From positions 1,832,501-1,896,500 of the forward strand of contig JBAMJR010000170.1 of assembly GCA_038501785.1 (NCBI GenBank): DNA of 64,000 nucleotides. Reading direction: 5' to 3'. The stretch comes from Myoxocephalus aenaeus (lineage: Eukaryota; Chordata; Actinopteri; Perciformes; Cottidae). Numbering within the stretch: the first letter of the stretch is position 1; each line of letters begins with the position of its first letter. The notes beneath the pieces were generated by a model. It did no database searches. It had not been told where the DNA came from and saw nothing but the letters and a program-made list of their open reading frames with translations. Both the position numbers and the translations under genes were made by a program. Shown piece by piece: positions 15,012 to 24,075 of this stretch.

Positions 15012-18000
15012 GCGCACACAGCCCCACACACACAAGTAGTGGGCTGCCTGTACTGCTGAATGGCAAGCATTTGTGTCAAATGTGTTTTCCTGGACTCTTC
15101 TTTTTTTGTGTGCACCTCATCCTCCTGAACTAAAGCCAACTGCCATCACTCTCAGCCACGACGTTTCTGTGAAACGCAGTACTGCTCAACACGTGAATAT
15201 ATATGTACTACAAGTTCTAACACGGACGGAGATGTACTGTGTGTCGACATATCAACATCTTTTAAAACCGTCACACTTGATTAAGCAAACAGACTGAGAA
15301 ACCAAAACCCTGTTTGACACAAGCATGTATTAAACTGGATGATAACAAAGATTGAAGAGAAACAAAAAAAAAAAAAAAAAAGGTGCTACAAGAGTAACAA
15401 GAGAATGACTTACCCACAACCATGAGCGTGAACTCGAATCCTCTCTTCACAGATTTTCTGTAAACTTGGTTGGGGAGATTTGCGAAGCCCACATAACCCT
15501 CCAGGCTCTTCTGTTGCTGCGGACCAAAAGTAAACATAGTGGAAAATGAGCTCAGGTTGTGGTAGATTTGTATCATTTGCGAGCTCAGATTTCAGACAGC
15601 ACTTGTAAGAACACTTACTACTACTACTGTGGTGCCACAAAAACAAAATAAATACACTGTGCCTGCATAACCAGCTGATTTATATTTGAGTAAGTAAAAG
15701 ACAGAACTAATCTAACTTTGAGTGGATGCATATTGCAAAGAAACGGGCAATTATCTACTGTGGGCGTAACAAATCTTTAAGCATGGTATAATGGAGAGAG
15801 TACGCCCAGTTTGGAAGACTGTGAGATGTGGTTGAAAGCTCCAGAATAATCTAGGAAATGGACTTTGAGTTACCTTGTTTTTTTGTCAAACTACTACTTT
15901 ACTGAAGAGTGAACTTTACAACTAAAGGAGTGAAATTAAGTGTTTTTATATTCAAGATATTTGTATTGTCATATGCACAGATAACAGAGTTAATCCATAC
16001 AATGAAAAGATAATTTTGCTAGGTCCTCCTTACACACAGAATTACAATAAACTTAAGGTTAAAAAAAAAAAAAAATACAAATTATGTATAATAAAAATAA
16101 TTGCTATACATGCTAGTAGTATAAGAAAATATATAAAATAAGGCACAAAAATATGACAACGGTATTGCACAATCAGTTTCATTGAGTGTGTAAAGTGCAC
16201 TATGCATTGTAAAAAAATTAAATAAAAATGCAACCTCTAATAAATCTAATGGCTTACATTTTATGTCAAAGTATTATTATTACTTCAAAAAGGATACATT
16301 GCACAATTGCACAACAAATTTATTAGAGCTGCAGTTTTGTCATTACACATGACTCAATTCTAACAAGAAATATGGAAAGAAATGTGAACAATAACATCCA
16401 ATATGAGCGCATGATGTATAATCTTTAAAACCCAGAAGCCTTGCAGGCTGATGAGAAATCATTATTACTTACAGCTGGGTTGGAGACGGGCAGACAGGTT
16501 GGTGAGAAGAATAAAATGACATGGGAAGACAGTCAAAGGCAGGTCCACGAGGCAGGAACCAAAACCAGAGAGAAAAGAACCAGATACAAACAAGTATTAG
16601 GTAAGGTACACACACACACAGCAATGATCTTTGATGCATCAGTCTGGCTCACTGAGTTACTGTAGGAACAATGGAAACACTTGGATATGATTTTTCAAAT
16701 AACAGCAGACATAAAACACAAACGTAGTATGAATCTGGTCAACAGGTCTCTGTCTTTAGTTGCCAGTTAACAGACATGAAACAATACAAGACTTGTAATA
16801 CAATGTATAGCAGCAACTATAGAGGCTCAGTCATGCAATGATAAGTGGAGTCATTATTATTTTTTATATATATTTATTCTTGGCTGTATTTTTAATTTAA
16901 CTTCAAATCTAATAAACTTTTCTTGTGAAATACTGGATAGTTTTACCTCTTAGGGATGCTTTAAAAAAAGAAAAAATGAGAGAGAGGACAATCATTCATT
17001 GGTAGAGAAATTATCAACCAGTACAGTGTTTCCCCTAGGTTTACAGCTTCAGGGGGGCGGGGGTGTCGGCCGGGGGGGGGGGGGGGGTCGGCGACGACGA
17101 CGACGTTGGGACATTGGGAGCGACGTTGGGAGCGTTTAAAAAACGCAGATATATCTGTTTTCTTTCCACGCGACATTATTGGACGCTCTCTGCCGGCTGA
17201 TGGAAGTGTGCTCTCTGCCCACCTGTGCGCGCGCACGAGTCTGTGGGCATCGGGGCGGATCTCCGCGGTGCGCGTTACCGAGAGCAAAGTAGAGTTGTAA
17301 ACGCGACCATGACAGAAATAGACAGAAATACGATCAATAAAATAAGAACATTGAGTTTGTTTATTAAAAGAACAAGGTGTAGACCTGTTTATAGGAAAGG
17401 GAACCTTAAATCACGTCTGTGATCTGGCGCGACGGAGAAAATTACAGGGGGGCGGAGGGTTTTTTCAGGGGAAACCCTGCAGTAATAATGGATCACAACT
17501 AAATATTCTTTTGATTTATTGGCTCACAAGCCAAAAAAAAGTTGTCAGCCAGTTGTTTTTAGTGCAAAGGGTTTTCACTGTTGATACTGTGGGTTCCCCT
17601 TAATGCCATGTTCACACTAAGAGCGAGTATTTTATCCAGTAGGGATATGTTAGAAGCAAAGGGTTCGATCGTGTAATGGTTAGAAAATGTGTGAGAGATA
17701 ATTTATAGAAGATGAGAGGGAGAAGTTTTAAGTTTTGCATCCGCCCAGCTGGACATACATATTTCATAACCACATCTGCTACACTGCCACATTAAAACAC
17801 CCCAGGTTTCTGGTGGAAACCCTGAAAAACACAGCGACAGAGTCTGATTAACAGCTTCAGTGAGTGAAGATCGTTCAACCGGACTGTTATCACATCACAT
17901 TACTGTACTGTGGGTCAACAAAGTCAGACCTACAGTAAAGCAACTGTACAGTTTCAACCAGCTGTCATTTCCTGTGTGTTTATAGGAGCAGTCACCAGTT

Positions 18001-20295
18001 AATGTGAGCGTTTAAGATGATGCATCCTCCACTTGTCTCACTGCAACTACACACACACACACACACGTCTGACAGAGCACTACATCGCTGGCCGCTCTTT
18101 TCCCACTGCTTCCTGTGTTGGAGACAGTTGATGAACAGCAGAGCAGTCAAACATTCAGTCTGAAACAATGTGAAAATGTCTGCATACGTCACCTAATCTC
18201 CAATGTGATGGGATATGCTTAAACAAAGACCAGATACAAATAGTGACAAGACCTTTAAGTCACAATTCCTGGCTTTGTGCATTGAAGATGATGAGTCAGT
18301 GCAACACTGTGCACTTTCACATACAGGGCCAGAAATACCACGTGCACATGCACGGAAGAGCTCATATACCAGGTGACGGGTACTATCCACAACTTTTGCA
18401 AATGGAAAAAATCTAAGAAAAGAACGGTTCCAGTCGAGCTGTGCAGTAACACGCAGGGGAAACAAGGCTTTACTGTTTTACCTCCATCACAGAAACGAGA
18501 ATTTAGGCAACGTGCGGTAATTACAGTTGTTTTACACAAAGCCAATTAAAAAGTAAGTAAAGCAGCACTCATTCATTAAATGGGTCAGATTATATCGGCA
18601 AAATGTGGGACAAGTTCCACTCTCTAGAAGAGCACCAAGCCAGTGTTACCGACACATTAAAATCAGTGCAGGAACACAATGCACCAGTAACTGAAAGAAA
18701 AGTGCACGGTGCGTTTTGCCGTTCTAAACTACCGGAAACAATGCAGCGAGTCGCCAGGAAACTGGGGTTTACTAGGTGGTCCAACTAGCTCAGAGGCTCT
18801 GAATGTGAACGCGGCAGCAGAGAGGAGACGGATGCGTTGTGACAAACCGCTTCCCACGACCTCAGGAGAGATCAGACATTTCGTGCATCGTCCCACACTG
18901 CTATTCTTACAAACCTCTCTGTTGACACTACTTTGCTCCGTTCATACCGCCTCGGGAAAAACAAAGTCCCAAATTAGATTTTTTCGCCTCTCAATTGAGT
19001 TTCAGAGATTCCTATAAAATGTCAAAAGGCAAGTTTAAGCTAAGAGGAGGATTTCAGTGTTGAATACAAATTCATATAGTGTGCCACTTTGACTAGTGTC
19101 TGGTGTTCTTTTGGCAGCTAACTTGACATAATTCTTACCGACAAAAGTACGTCACTGCTGTGTGCCCCGTAAAAACAGCACACCACTCGTGTTGCACTGA
19201 CAGGTGCCACTCTTCATCAGCAGGTCCCGAGTTAAACTGTTGGCCTATACCGCAATGTTGTACCAGAAGATGAACACTCATCAGCAGCTGTTGTTGTTGA
19301 TGTGATGAATGTTACTTTTCTGGTAACCGAACTAGTAGGACTAGTTGTGACTAATTATCAGCTGCTCTGTGTGGCAAGATAGCGAGTGTAGCCTTGTACA
19401 AAGCTAGCTACATGCCTTGGGGTATTACTAAAAAAAAAGTATTTAATGGTATTTAACGAGTATCTGCCAGTAGAACAGGCGCCACATAACCCAGAAGAAT
19501 GGATTCATGGCACTAAAAGAAGAGCGGCACTATCGGTACTTTGGTGAATTATCTGAAAGTTGAACACGAGCGACCATTTAGAAGATATTCAACAGAAGCA
19601 AGTATTCGATCGTGAAGCATGTCGATTAAAACGTTCCCACTCACTGAGAGTTCATCTTAACTGCAGCCCTGCACTTTACACCGTTTCCGCTTTATGTGCC
19701 GTGCACCTTTTCAAAAATCACATGACGTCAGCGTGCTGCTTCACGGTAACTCAGTAGCATCGCAACCCTGCGCGCCGTACGCATTCCCTTAGAGTTCAAA
19801 TGTGCAGTGCACTTGTCACATGAACAAATGTTGATCAGAATCTCAAACTGTGGCGCGATTGGGACAACACTAAAGCCTGAATACCACGGATTCCATGAAT
19901 TGGGGTGTGTGTATTTGTGTATGATGTACACAGAAACTAAAAAAAAGCTCCAAATACATCTTGCAATCTATTTCAATACACACATTGGAATACATCCTGA
20001 AGCCGCCAGAATCGAATCGTAAATAATGTATCCTCCTCAAGAGAGCAAACAATGCAAAACTCAAGAGTTCATCTAGTCGTAGAAAGATAACTCAATTTAG
20101 TCAAAGCTAGACCACAAACAATTGTCCAAAGCAGATGTTACACTTCATCTTTGCCGTGCATACATCTTCCTTATATTTACGTCGCTGTAAATAGAGAAAG
20201 GACGATAACATATCCCCCATTGATGCCTTTTAGAATTAGCCTTTTTAATTAGGCTGAACTACATTACACCAACACCAGAACAAACTAGGAGCCGG

Positions 20296-20330
<35 letters not shown>

Positions 20331-21513
20331 CTGTCATCACAGACTTCCCCCTGGTATTTGCCTGCCACGCCATCTGACACTCTTTCTTTCTGTCTGGATG
20401 AATGCCTGACCTGCCCATCTGTGCTATGTCACTGCCACTATGCAAACAGCGCAAACAACGTCACCTGGCTCCAACTGCAAGACACCACCAATTGTATTCC
20501 CTGTGTGATAGCCTTACATGTTTAATCTCTGCGTGTATGTGTACCTCCTCTAGTCAAGATAAACTACAGCAACCGTGAGGGGTTGTTATGAATACAGGCT
20601 ACATCGAATTAGATTTGAATATTAGGAGTCAGACTGCAGTGGGCTTTACTTTGATCACAGATTAAATAAATTGTGCTGAACAAGAGGATTGCTTGTTGCT
20701 CTAGAAATGTACCTGACCAGTGTTCTGCTTTCAGTAACTTTACTACCTGGGAGGATAACACTGACCTATGCAGCCAGTTCATCCCTTATCCCCACACTCT
20801 GCGCTGGTTATTGTATTTCTGGTAAACACTATTAACAGCCTCACATTATTGATTGATTGATTTATTTATTTATTAGAGCTCTTGTAATGAGCAGGCTTCT
20901 TTGTGTGAGCTACTGCCGATAATGACAGAAACAGGAAATGCCAGGCTGACGTATAAAACCGACCATCGTTAAAACGTCGACGTTCTAAACTAAACGCTGC
21001 TCGCCAAACCCCATTCATAAATCTGGAGATTTTACTACGCTAAAATGTTTAAGTTTAGGCGCTAATGGCCGAACGTTGTCTTTGAAACAACCGCCGTAGC
21101 AGCCGTTAGGAGCCGCATACGTCGAAAAAAAGCAGCCACGGGAATATGAGGCACGCTTTTCTGTAGTCTGTCCCCTTCATGTGCTCAATAACGTTACATT
21201 ACACCGTAACACGGCGTGGTGGGTGGGCAGCGACCAGTCTGTGCGAGGTTTACCACTTTTAAATTGACGAAATTCACCGGGGAAACCGCAGCTCTTCTCC
21301 GGGGTGCGTAGCTAATGGGACGTTAAACGATCGGATTTTTTCACATGAAGTTTTGGCGTGACATGTCGCTCTGGGAGCGAACGTTAAACAGCACAACTGT
21401 TCAACGACTCGCCGTTTAGACTTGGCTCAACTTTACACACGAAGGAGGAAATGTTTAAACTTACCCATTATTCCGCCGTCTACCTCACCAACCGATGTTT
21501 CTCTGCCCGACAT
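2008..21513 (-). CDS. septin7: septin-7 gene, partial (8 clear exons, 3' end outside window)
   Basis: Septin-7 is a filament-forming GTPase. It ends septin hetero-oligomers and acts in the cell cortex, cytokinesis and cilium base. Eight minus-strand exons (21513-21465, 15516-15414, 9880-9774, 4391-4291, 4208-4074, 3431-3314, 2425-2333, 2104-2008) read as one protein very close to vertebrate septin-7. Visible motifs are the polybasic RKSVKRGFEF stretch, the P-loop GESGLGKST, the G3 motif DTPGFGD, the G4 motif AKAD, and the septin segments KIKIYEFPETD and RGRQYPWGVAE. Every junction is GT-AG and in phase except exon 1/exon 2 (see micro-exon entries). About 268 codons are present; human septin-7 is about 437 aa, so the rest of the G domain and the coiled coil lie left of base 1. 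Teleosts often keep two septin-7 paralogues; I cannot say which this is. Identity is near certain; the N-terminal join is not. Confidence 0.95.
2333..2425 (-). CDS. septin7: septin-7 exon 7
   Basis: This 93-nt phase-0 exon lies between TGTGCAG and CAAG|GTATGT. It encodes 31 residues beginning IMKEIQEHKIKIYEFPETD and ending VRRIK, a septin-specific helix-strand region. Confidence 0.97.
2426..4073 (-). other. septin-7 introns between exons 5, 6 and 7
   Basis: Apart from exon 6 (3314-3431) this holds short CA runs (3299-3313 and 3470-3484), A/T-rich stretches and no recognised repeat or other gene. Confidence 0.6.
3314..3431 (-). CDS. septin7: septin-7 exon 6 (G4 motif)
   Basis: This 118-nt exon lies between TTTCCTCAG and ACAG|GTGTGT. 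It encodes LKPLDIEFMKRLHEKVN, then IIPLIAKADTMTPEE with the AKAD guanine-specificity motif, ending QQFKKQ. A (CA)n run at 3299-3313 starts at the donor itself, so the 5' splice site is GTGTGTGTG, a repeat-derived donor. Confidence 0.97.
4074..4208 (-). CDS. septin7: septin-7 exon 5
   Basis: This 135-nt exon lies between GTCCTCAG and ATGG|GTAGGT. It completes Cys-Trp and encodes QPVIDYIDSKFEDYL, a RVNRR segment, then VQCCLYFIAPSGHG. The intron to exon 4 is only 82 bp, typical of compact fish genes. Confidence 0.97.
4291..4391 (-). CDS. septin7: septin-7 exon 4 (G3 motif)
   Basis: This 101-nt exon lies between CTCTGCAG and ACTG|GTGAGC. It encodes VEQSKVLVKEGGVQ, then LLLTIVDTPGFGDAVDNSN with the DxPG G3 motif. 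It ends inside a Cys codon completed by the next exon. Confidence 0.97.
4392..9773 (-). other. septin-7 intron 3 (about 5.4 kb)
   Basis: Non-coding. It contains a long (CA)n tract at 7214-7282 and a short (TA)n/A-rich stretch at 8116-8141. Short open frames on both strands show no domain, compositional bias or splice-site support. I see no other gene. Confidence 0.6.
7214..7282. repeat. (CA)n microsatellite
   Basis: About 34 uninterrupted CA units preceded by a short GCGC block, inside septin-7 intron 3. Likely highly polymorphic. Confidence 0.98.
9774..9880 (-). CDS. septin7: septin-7 exon 3 (P-loop)
   Basis: This 107-nt exon lies between CTTTCAG and CAG|GTAATC. It completes the Gly codon of GESGLGKST (Walker A/G1, nucleotide phosphate binding), continues through NSLFLTDLY (switch I region) and ends with HRIKKTVQ. 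Confidence 0.97.
12320..12395 (+). repeat. possible degenerate tRNA-derived SINE head
   Basis: GCCACAGTGGCCGAGGGG resembles a tRNA-Leu/Ser 5' end with A box. About 50 nt later AGTTTGAGTACAG resembles a B box. The spacing suits a tRNA-derived SINE, but both boxes are imperfect and no tail is evident. Confidence 0.3.
14617..14658. repeat. (CA)n microsatellite
   Basis: About 21 CA units in septin-7 intron 2. Confidence 0.98.
14935..15020. repeat. (CA)n microsatellite with CG interruption
   Basis: About 37 CA units, then CGCGCG and further CA units. It lies about 280 bp from the CA array at 14617-14658 and 390 bp from exon 2. Confidence 0.98.
15414..15516 (-). CDS. septin7: septin-7 exon 2
   Basis: This 103-nt exon starts at CAACAGAAG after GTCCGCAG and ends G|GTAAGT. 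It encodes QQKSLEGYVGFANLPNQVYR and then the polybasic alpha-0 segment and FEFTLMVVG, the first G-domain strand. The acceptor is phase 0 while the exon 1 donor is phase 1; no phase-1 AG acceptor lies close by. Confidence 0.95.
15619..15626 (-). other. septin7: alternative 8-nt candidate micro-exon for septin-7
   Basis: A T-rich tract and CACAG acceptor are followed by TAGTAGTA and a GTAAGT donor, 103 bases before exon 2. Because of repeated NAG acceptors, exons of 8, 5 or 2 nt are possible, all of the 3n+2 length needed to join exon 1 to exon 2; they would add V-V-V, V-V or V. This competes with the CT candidate at 16473-16474. At most one can be right in a given transcript. Confidence 0.2.
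15951..16075 (-). repeat. 3' tail of a non-LTR retroelement, copy A (inverted)
   Basis: Read on the minus strand it contains AAGGAGGACCTAGC, TTTTCATTGTA and TTATCTGTGCATATGACAAT, the same order as at 58185-58309 on the plus strand. A poly-A (plus strand) lies at its right edge. The motif resembles fish LINE 3' ends that run CATTGTA...GACAATA. Confidence 0.7.
16473..16474 (-). other. septin7: candidate 2-nt septin-7 micro-exon / recursive splice point
   Basis: On the minus strand a long pyrimidine-rich tract ends in CCCAG (acceptor), is followed by CT, and then by a perfect GTAAGT donor. Inserting CT between exon 1 (ATG G) and exon 2 (CAA CAG AAG) restores the frame and gives ATG GCT CAA CAG, i.e. 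M-A-Q-Q-K, the residues expected in septin-7. It could work in two steps, with exon 1 spliced to CT and then from the regenerated donor. Similar AG-NN-GTAAGT strings occur elsewhere in these introns, so chance is possible. Only transcript data can decide. Confidence 0.35.
17024..17479. mobile_element. hAT-like MITE, 456 bp, with G-rich core
   Basis: Terminal inverted repeats are CAGTGTTTCCCCT (17024-17036) and AGGGGAAACCCTG (17467-17479), matching at 12 of 13 positions. The flanks share CAGTA (17019-17023 and 17480-17484). The inside is CpG- and G-rich with a 16-G run at 17072-17087. There is no transposase frame. Confidence 0.75.
20298..20328. repeat. (CA)n microsatellite
   Basis: About 15 CA units in septin-7 intron 1. 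Confidence 0.97.
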
Positions 21514-21720
21514 TGCCTCCTCTGTCTCTCTGTCTCTCGCTTAAAGTCAGGACTCAACTCTGTAACTAAAGTAGTAGTAGTTGTACCCAGAGCCGTTTAA
21601 AGAGAGTCACGTCGTCTCCGTTCACTCCGATGGACAGCAATGGTGGCTCGCGGAGCCTCTCAATGGTTCCCGGAAGTTAGCGTGACCGTTGGTGAGGAAC
21701 TTTTCGTCCACGGTCTAAAA
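20940..21720 (-). promoter_or_regulatory. septin7: CpG-rich putative septin-7 promoter and 5' UTR
   Basis: CpG dinucleotides are visibly denser here than in flanking DNA, on both sides of the start codon at 21513. Upstream of the ATG (21514-21600) is a CT-rich 5' UTR-like stretch. An ETS-type site, CCGGAAGT, is at 21670-21677. No TATA box stands at a suitable distance, which fits a housekeeping CpG promoter. The transcription start is not resolved. Confidence 0.5.
21465..21513 (-). CDS. septin7: septin-7 exon 1 (start codon)
   Basis: The ATG is at 21513-21511. It reads MSGRETSVGEVDGGIM plus the first base of the next codon, then a strong donor (ATGG|GTAAGT). The short variable N-terminus before the conserved QQK-LEGY segment, and a phase-1 donor right after a Met codon, match my memory of the mammalian gene. 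No other ATG with a good donor was seen upstream. Confidence 0.8.
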
Positions 21721-21889
21721 GATGACACGTTTAAAACAAATATTTTGTACATTAAAGCACGTGTCTCCCTCTAAATTAGTAGCTTCAGAGAATGTTAACA
21801 GTTTGAGCTGTTGAGTTTGTAACATACTGCAAGAAATTCGGTTTTCTGAAGGCCATTTTATTAAACGTTACTACACTTAAAGTAAAGTG

Positions 21890-22145
21890 TTACATATTCT
21901 TACCTGTCCATCAGGGGGACAGTGTGTAACATTTAGGGAGATACATTAGCAGAAATGGAATATAATAATAATACCTATATTCAAATAATTTTCCTTAGCG
22001 TATAAGGACCTGAAACTAAGAATTATTATGTTTTTGTTAGCTTAGCCTTAGGGAAAGCTATTTCTATCGACATAGGGAGCGGGTCCCTCCTCCATGGAGT
22101 CGGCCATGTTGCACCGCCATGTTTCTACATCAGCCCAGAACGGAC
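21890..22145 (+). repeat. teleost interspersed repeat fragment
   Basis: It contains GGGAGATACATTAGCAGAAA, CCTGAAACTAAGAATTATTA, ACATAGGGAGCGGGTCC and GTTGCACCGCCATGTTTCTA in the order I associate with a very common teleost non-coding repeat. The ends are not resolved. Assigned from memory, not a search. Confidence 0.55.
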
Positions 22146-23980
22146 CAACCTAACACTTCAATAATTAAAGCTAGGGATGGGTAACGAAAACTACCAAAAC
22201 TCAGTGTTAAACGGGACCCAATGCTATATTGTTGAGTATTGATAAGCCCCGATGTCAATGGTGCTTTTGCCTTCGTACTTTTAAAATGTTTTGGTTTAAT
22301 TTATTATCACATCGCTGCAGCGAGTATATCTCATCGTCCCTCTTTACTACACACACATAGACACACAAGTACAAACACACTGAACTAAGTCAGCATACAG
22401 AGGCAGAGAGGCCGCTGAGGTGAACCAGGTGAAGTGACGATTATTCGAGTTGATGCCAACTTTGCTCGTTAGTGTTAATGCAATAAAACATTGGCGGGTA
22501 AAAAGCCAATACTTTGTCAATACACCCGGTTTAACAAGCATGAACAATGTAAACAAAAGCAACCCCTAATTTAAACGGCTCTGTCAGCAGTCTCTCCTCC
22601 ACGGCCACTGTGTTTACACAAGCAAAGCACAAAAGCTCGGCCAAAAACTTTTTTCTTTACAAAAAGGCTAAAACAAAAGATGTCTGTGAGAAGTCTGTTT
22701 ATCTTAGCTGAGACAAAACAGCCAGGAGGACGGAGGACAAGAGGAAATACATATCTGATGTCTGTTATTCATTGTTGATAAGTATCACTCTTATTAGATT
22801 TGTTTCTAGTGAGATGACTTTATATAGTGACTTTGCTGTTGTAAACAATATCTAGTTATAAATAACTTCTAAATCTGTTCTGAATTTATTTGTTCTTACA
22901 ATTCTGTGTGTTTTTAAAAGCACTAATTTAGTCATGAAAAAGAACAAAGTATTGATGTATCTAAATACGTATGTCATTGCTCTATAGGAATATTGTAAAT
23001 GCACACATTTATTGACTACTTATTAGCAAAAACAGCAATTCTGTTGTACCAATTTCTACCAATATCTATGCATGGAAATTAACTTCAGTTGACGCGACTC
23101 CCTCTTTATAGGGCTCTGGTTTTGCCTAGCGGGATCGTGGGATACGCAATGGACGTAATGGTATGTGATTGACGCAAGAACGTCAACGCAAAACGCGTAA
23201 ACTCCTCTTGGAGAATACTGATTGCGATTCCTCACGAGATTTGCATAAAATCAAACGTTACTAACAATTATGTCATCATGCTACAGTTAGTTATCGCCTA
23301 ATACCATATTTATAATATTAACTAGGAAATAAAGACTTCCAAACGTCCACACTCTCCTCTGATGATACGCTCTCTGTCTACCGGGAAATTAGACAGCATT
23401 GCCATCTAGTGGATGTTTACGTTAGATACAATTTACAATACATGTTGGAACTAACATGGATAATTATAATCTCAGAGATTAGAGGAGTCAAAAAGAAGCC
23501 CATAATGTTTGTGTTACATTCAAATGGCTTTGTACATTTAAGAGAAGTGATGGCAGAAAGCTGATGATAGCTCTGTTCTGCAAGTAACAATTGTTTATTA
23601 TCAACCCACTGTGTGCTGGATTTTGTACAGTTAAAAAGAACCAACTGTGCAGAGCAGCTTGCCTGAAGAGAAACAACACTTGATGAATTGTCCGACAGCT
23701 GTGTGACGTTATTCCATTGCTGTTTCTTTGGAAATTTACAAACATTTTCAGGAAAAAAATGTTTTTGGACATCTCTGGCTCAGCTTTCTCGACATTGTCA
23801 AAGATGCACACAACTCAAAGAACACCCAACCTGAACCAAACCATTCATAATGGAGTAGGTATCTTATCATGAACAAGTTGGACAAGTGAACCTGTTGCTG
23901 GTGCTAAAGGCAAAGTCAGAGGATCAAGTCATAGAATAGTGCATATCCAACATTAAATATAAGTAACAGTGTTTCATTCA

Positions 23981-24075
23981 GTAAATCTACAATGACCGTT
24001 TGTGAGTGAGAATGTGTGCTAATGGAAATCCATCAGTCCATCTCGTTGAGATATTTCACTCTGGGCTGAAAGTGT
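23981..24075 (+). repeat. fragment of the GAGATATTTCA repeat family
   Basis: AATGGAAATCCATC followed by GTTGAGATATTTCACTCTGG matches the later part of the copy at 50625-51030. Degenerate and truncated. Confidence 0.5.

Larger units (their letters stand above)
9881..15413 (-). other. septin-7 intron 2 (about 5.5 kb)
   Basis: Non-coding. It holds a weak tRNA-like/SINE-like segment (about 12320-12395), two CA arrays (14617-14658 and 14935-15020) and a poly-A run near 15364-15381. An AG-TG-GTAAGT splice-like motif sits at 13172-13185 on the minus strand. Confidence 0.6.
15517..21464 (-). other. septin-7 intron 1 region (about 5.9 kb)
   Basis: Lies between exon 1 and exon 2. It holds the two micro-exon candidates, a LINE 3' tail (15951-16075), a hAT-like MITE (17024-17479) and a CA tract (20298-20328). 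The right end merges into the CpG-rich promoter region. No other coding sequence was recognised. Confidence 0.6.

Noticed and set aside
15517..15526. Use of TG|GT before GTCCGCAG as a non-canonical acceptor for septin-7 exon 2
   Set aside because: It would be in phase, but TG acceptors are very rare and the normal GCAG acceptor lies 8 nt further on.
17655..17690. tRNA-like GGGTTCGATCG string
   Set aside because: No A box, acceptor stem or correct spacing; a chance B-box-like match.
21640..21774. 44-codon plus-strand frame starting MVARGASQWFPEV, divergent from septin-7
   Set aside because: It starts in the CpG-rich promoter where short frames are common, has no domain and no downstream exon that I could recognise.
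22170..22260. Possible hAT-type repeat beginning AGGGATGGGTAACG
   Set aside because: Only the first few bases resemble the known family; ends and internal sequence are too degraded to call.
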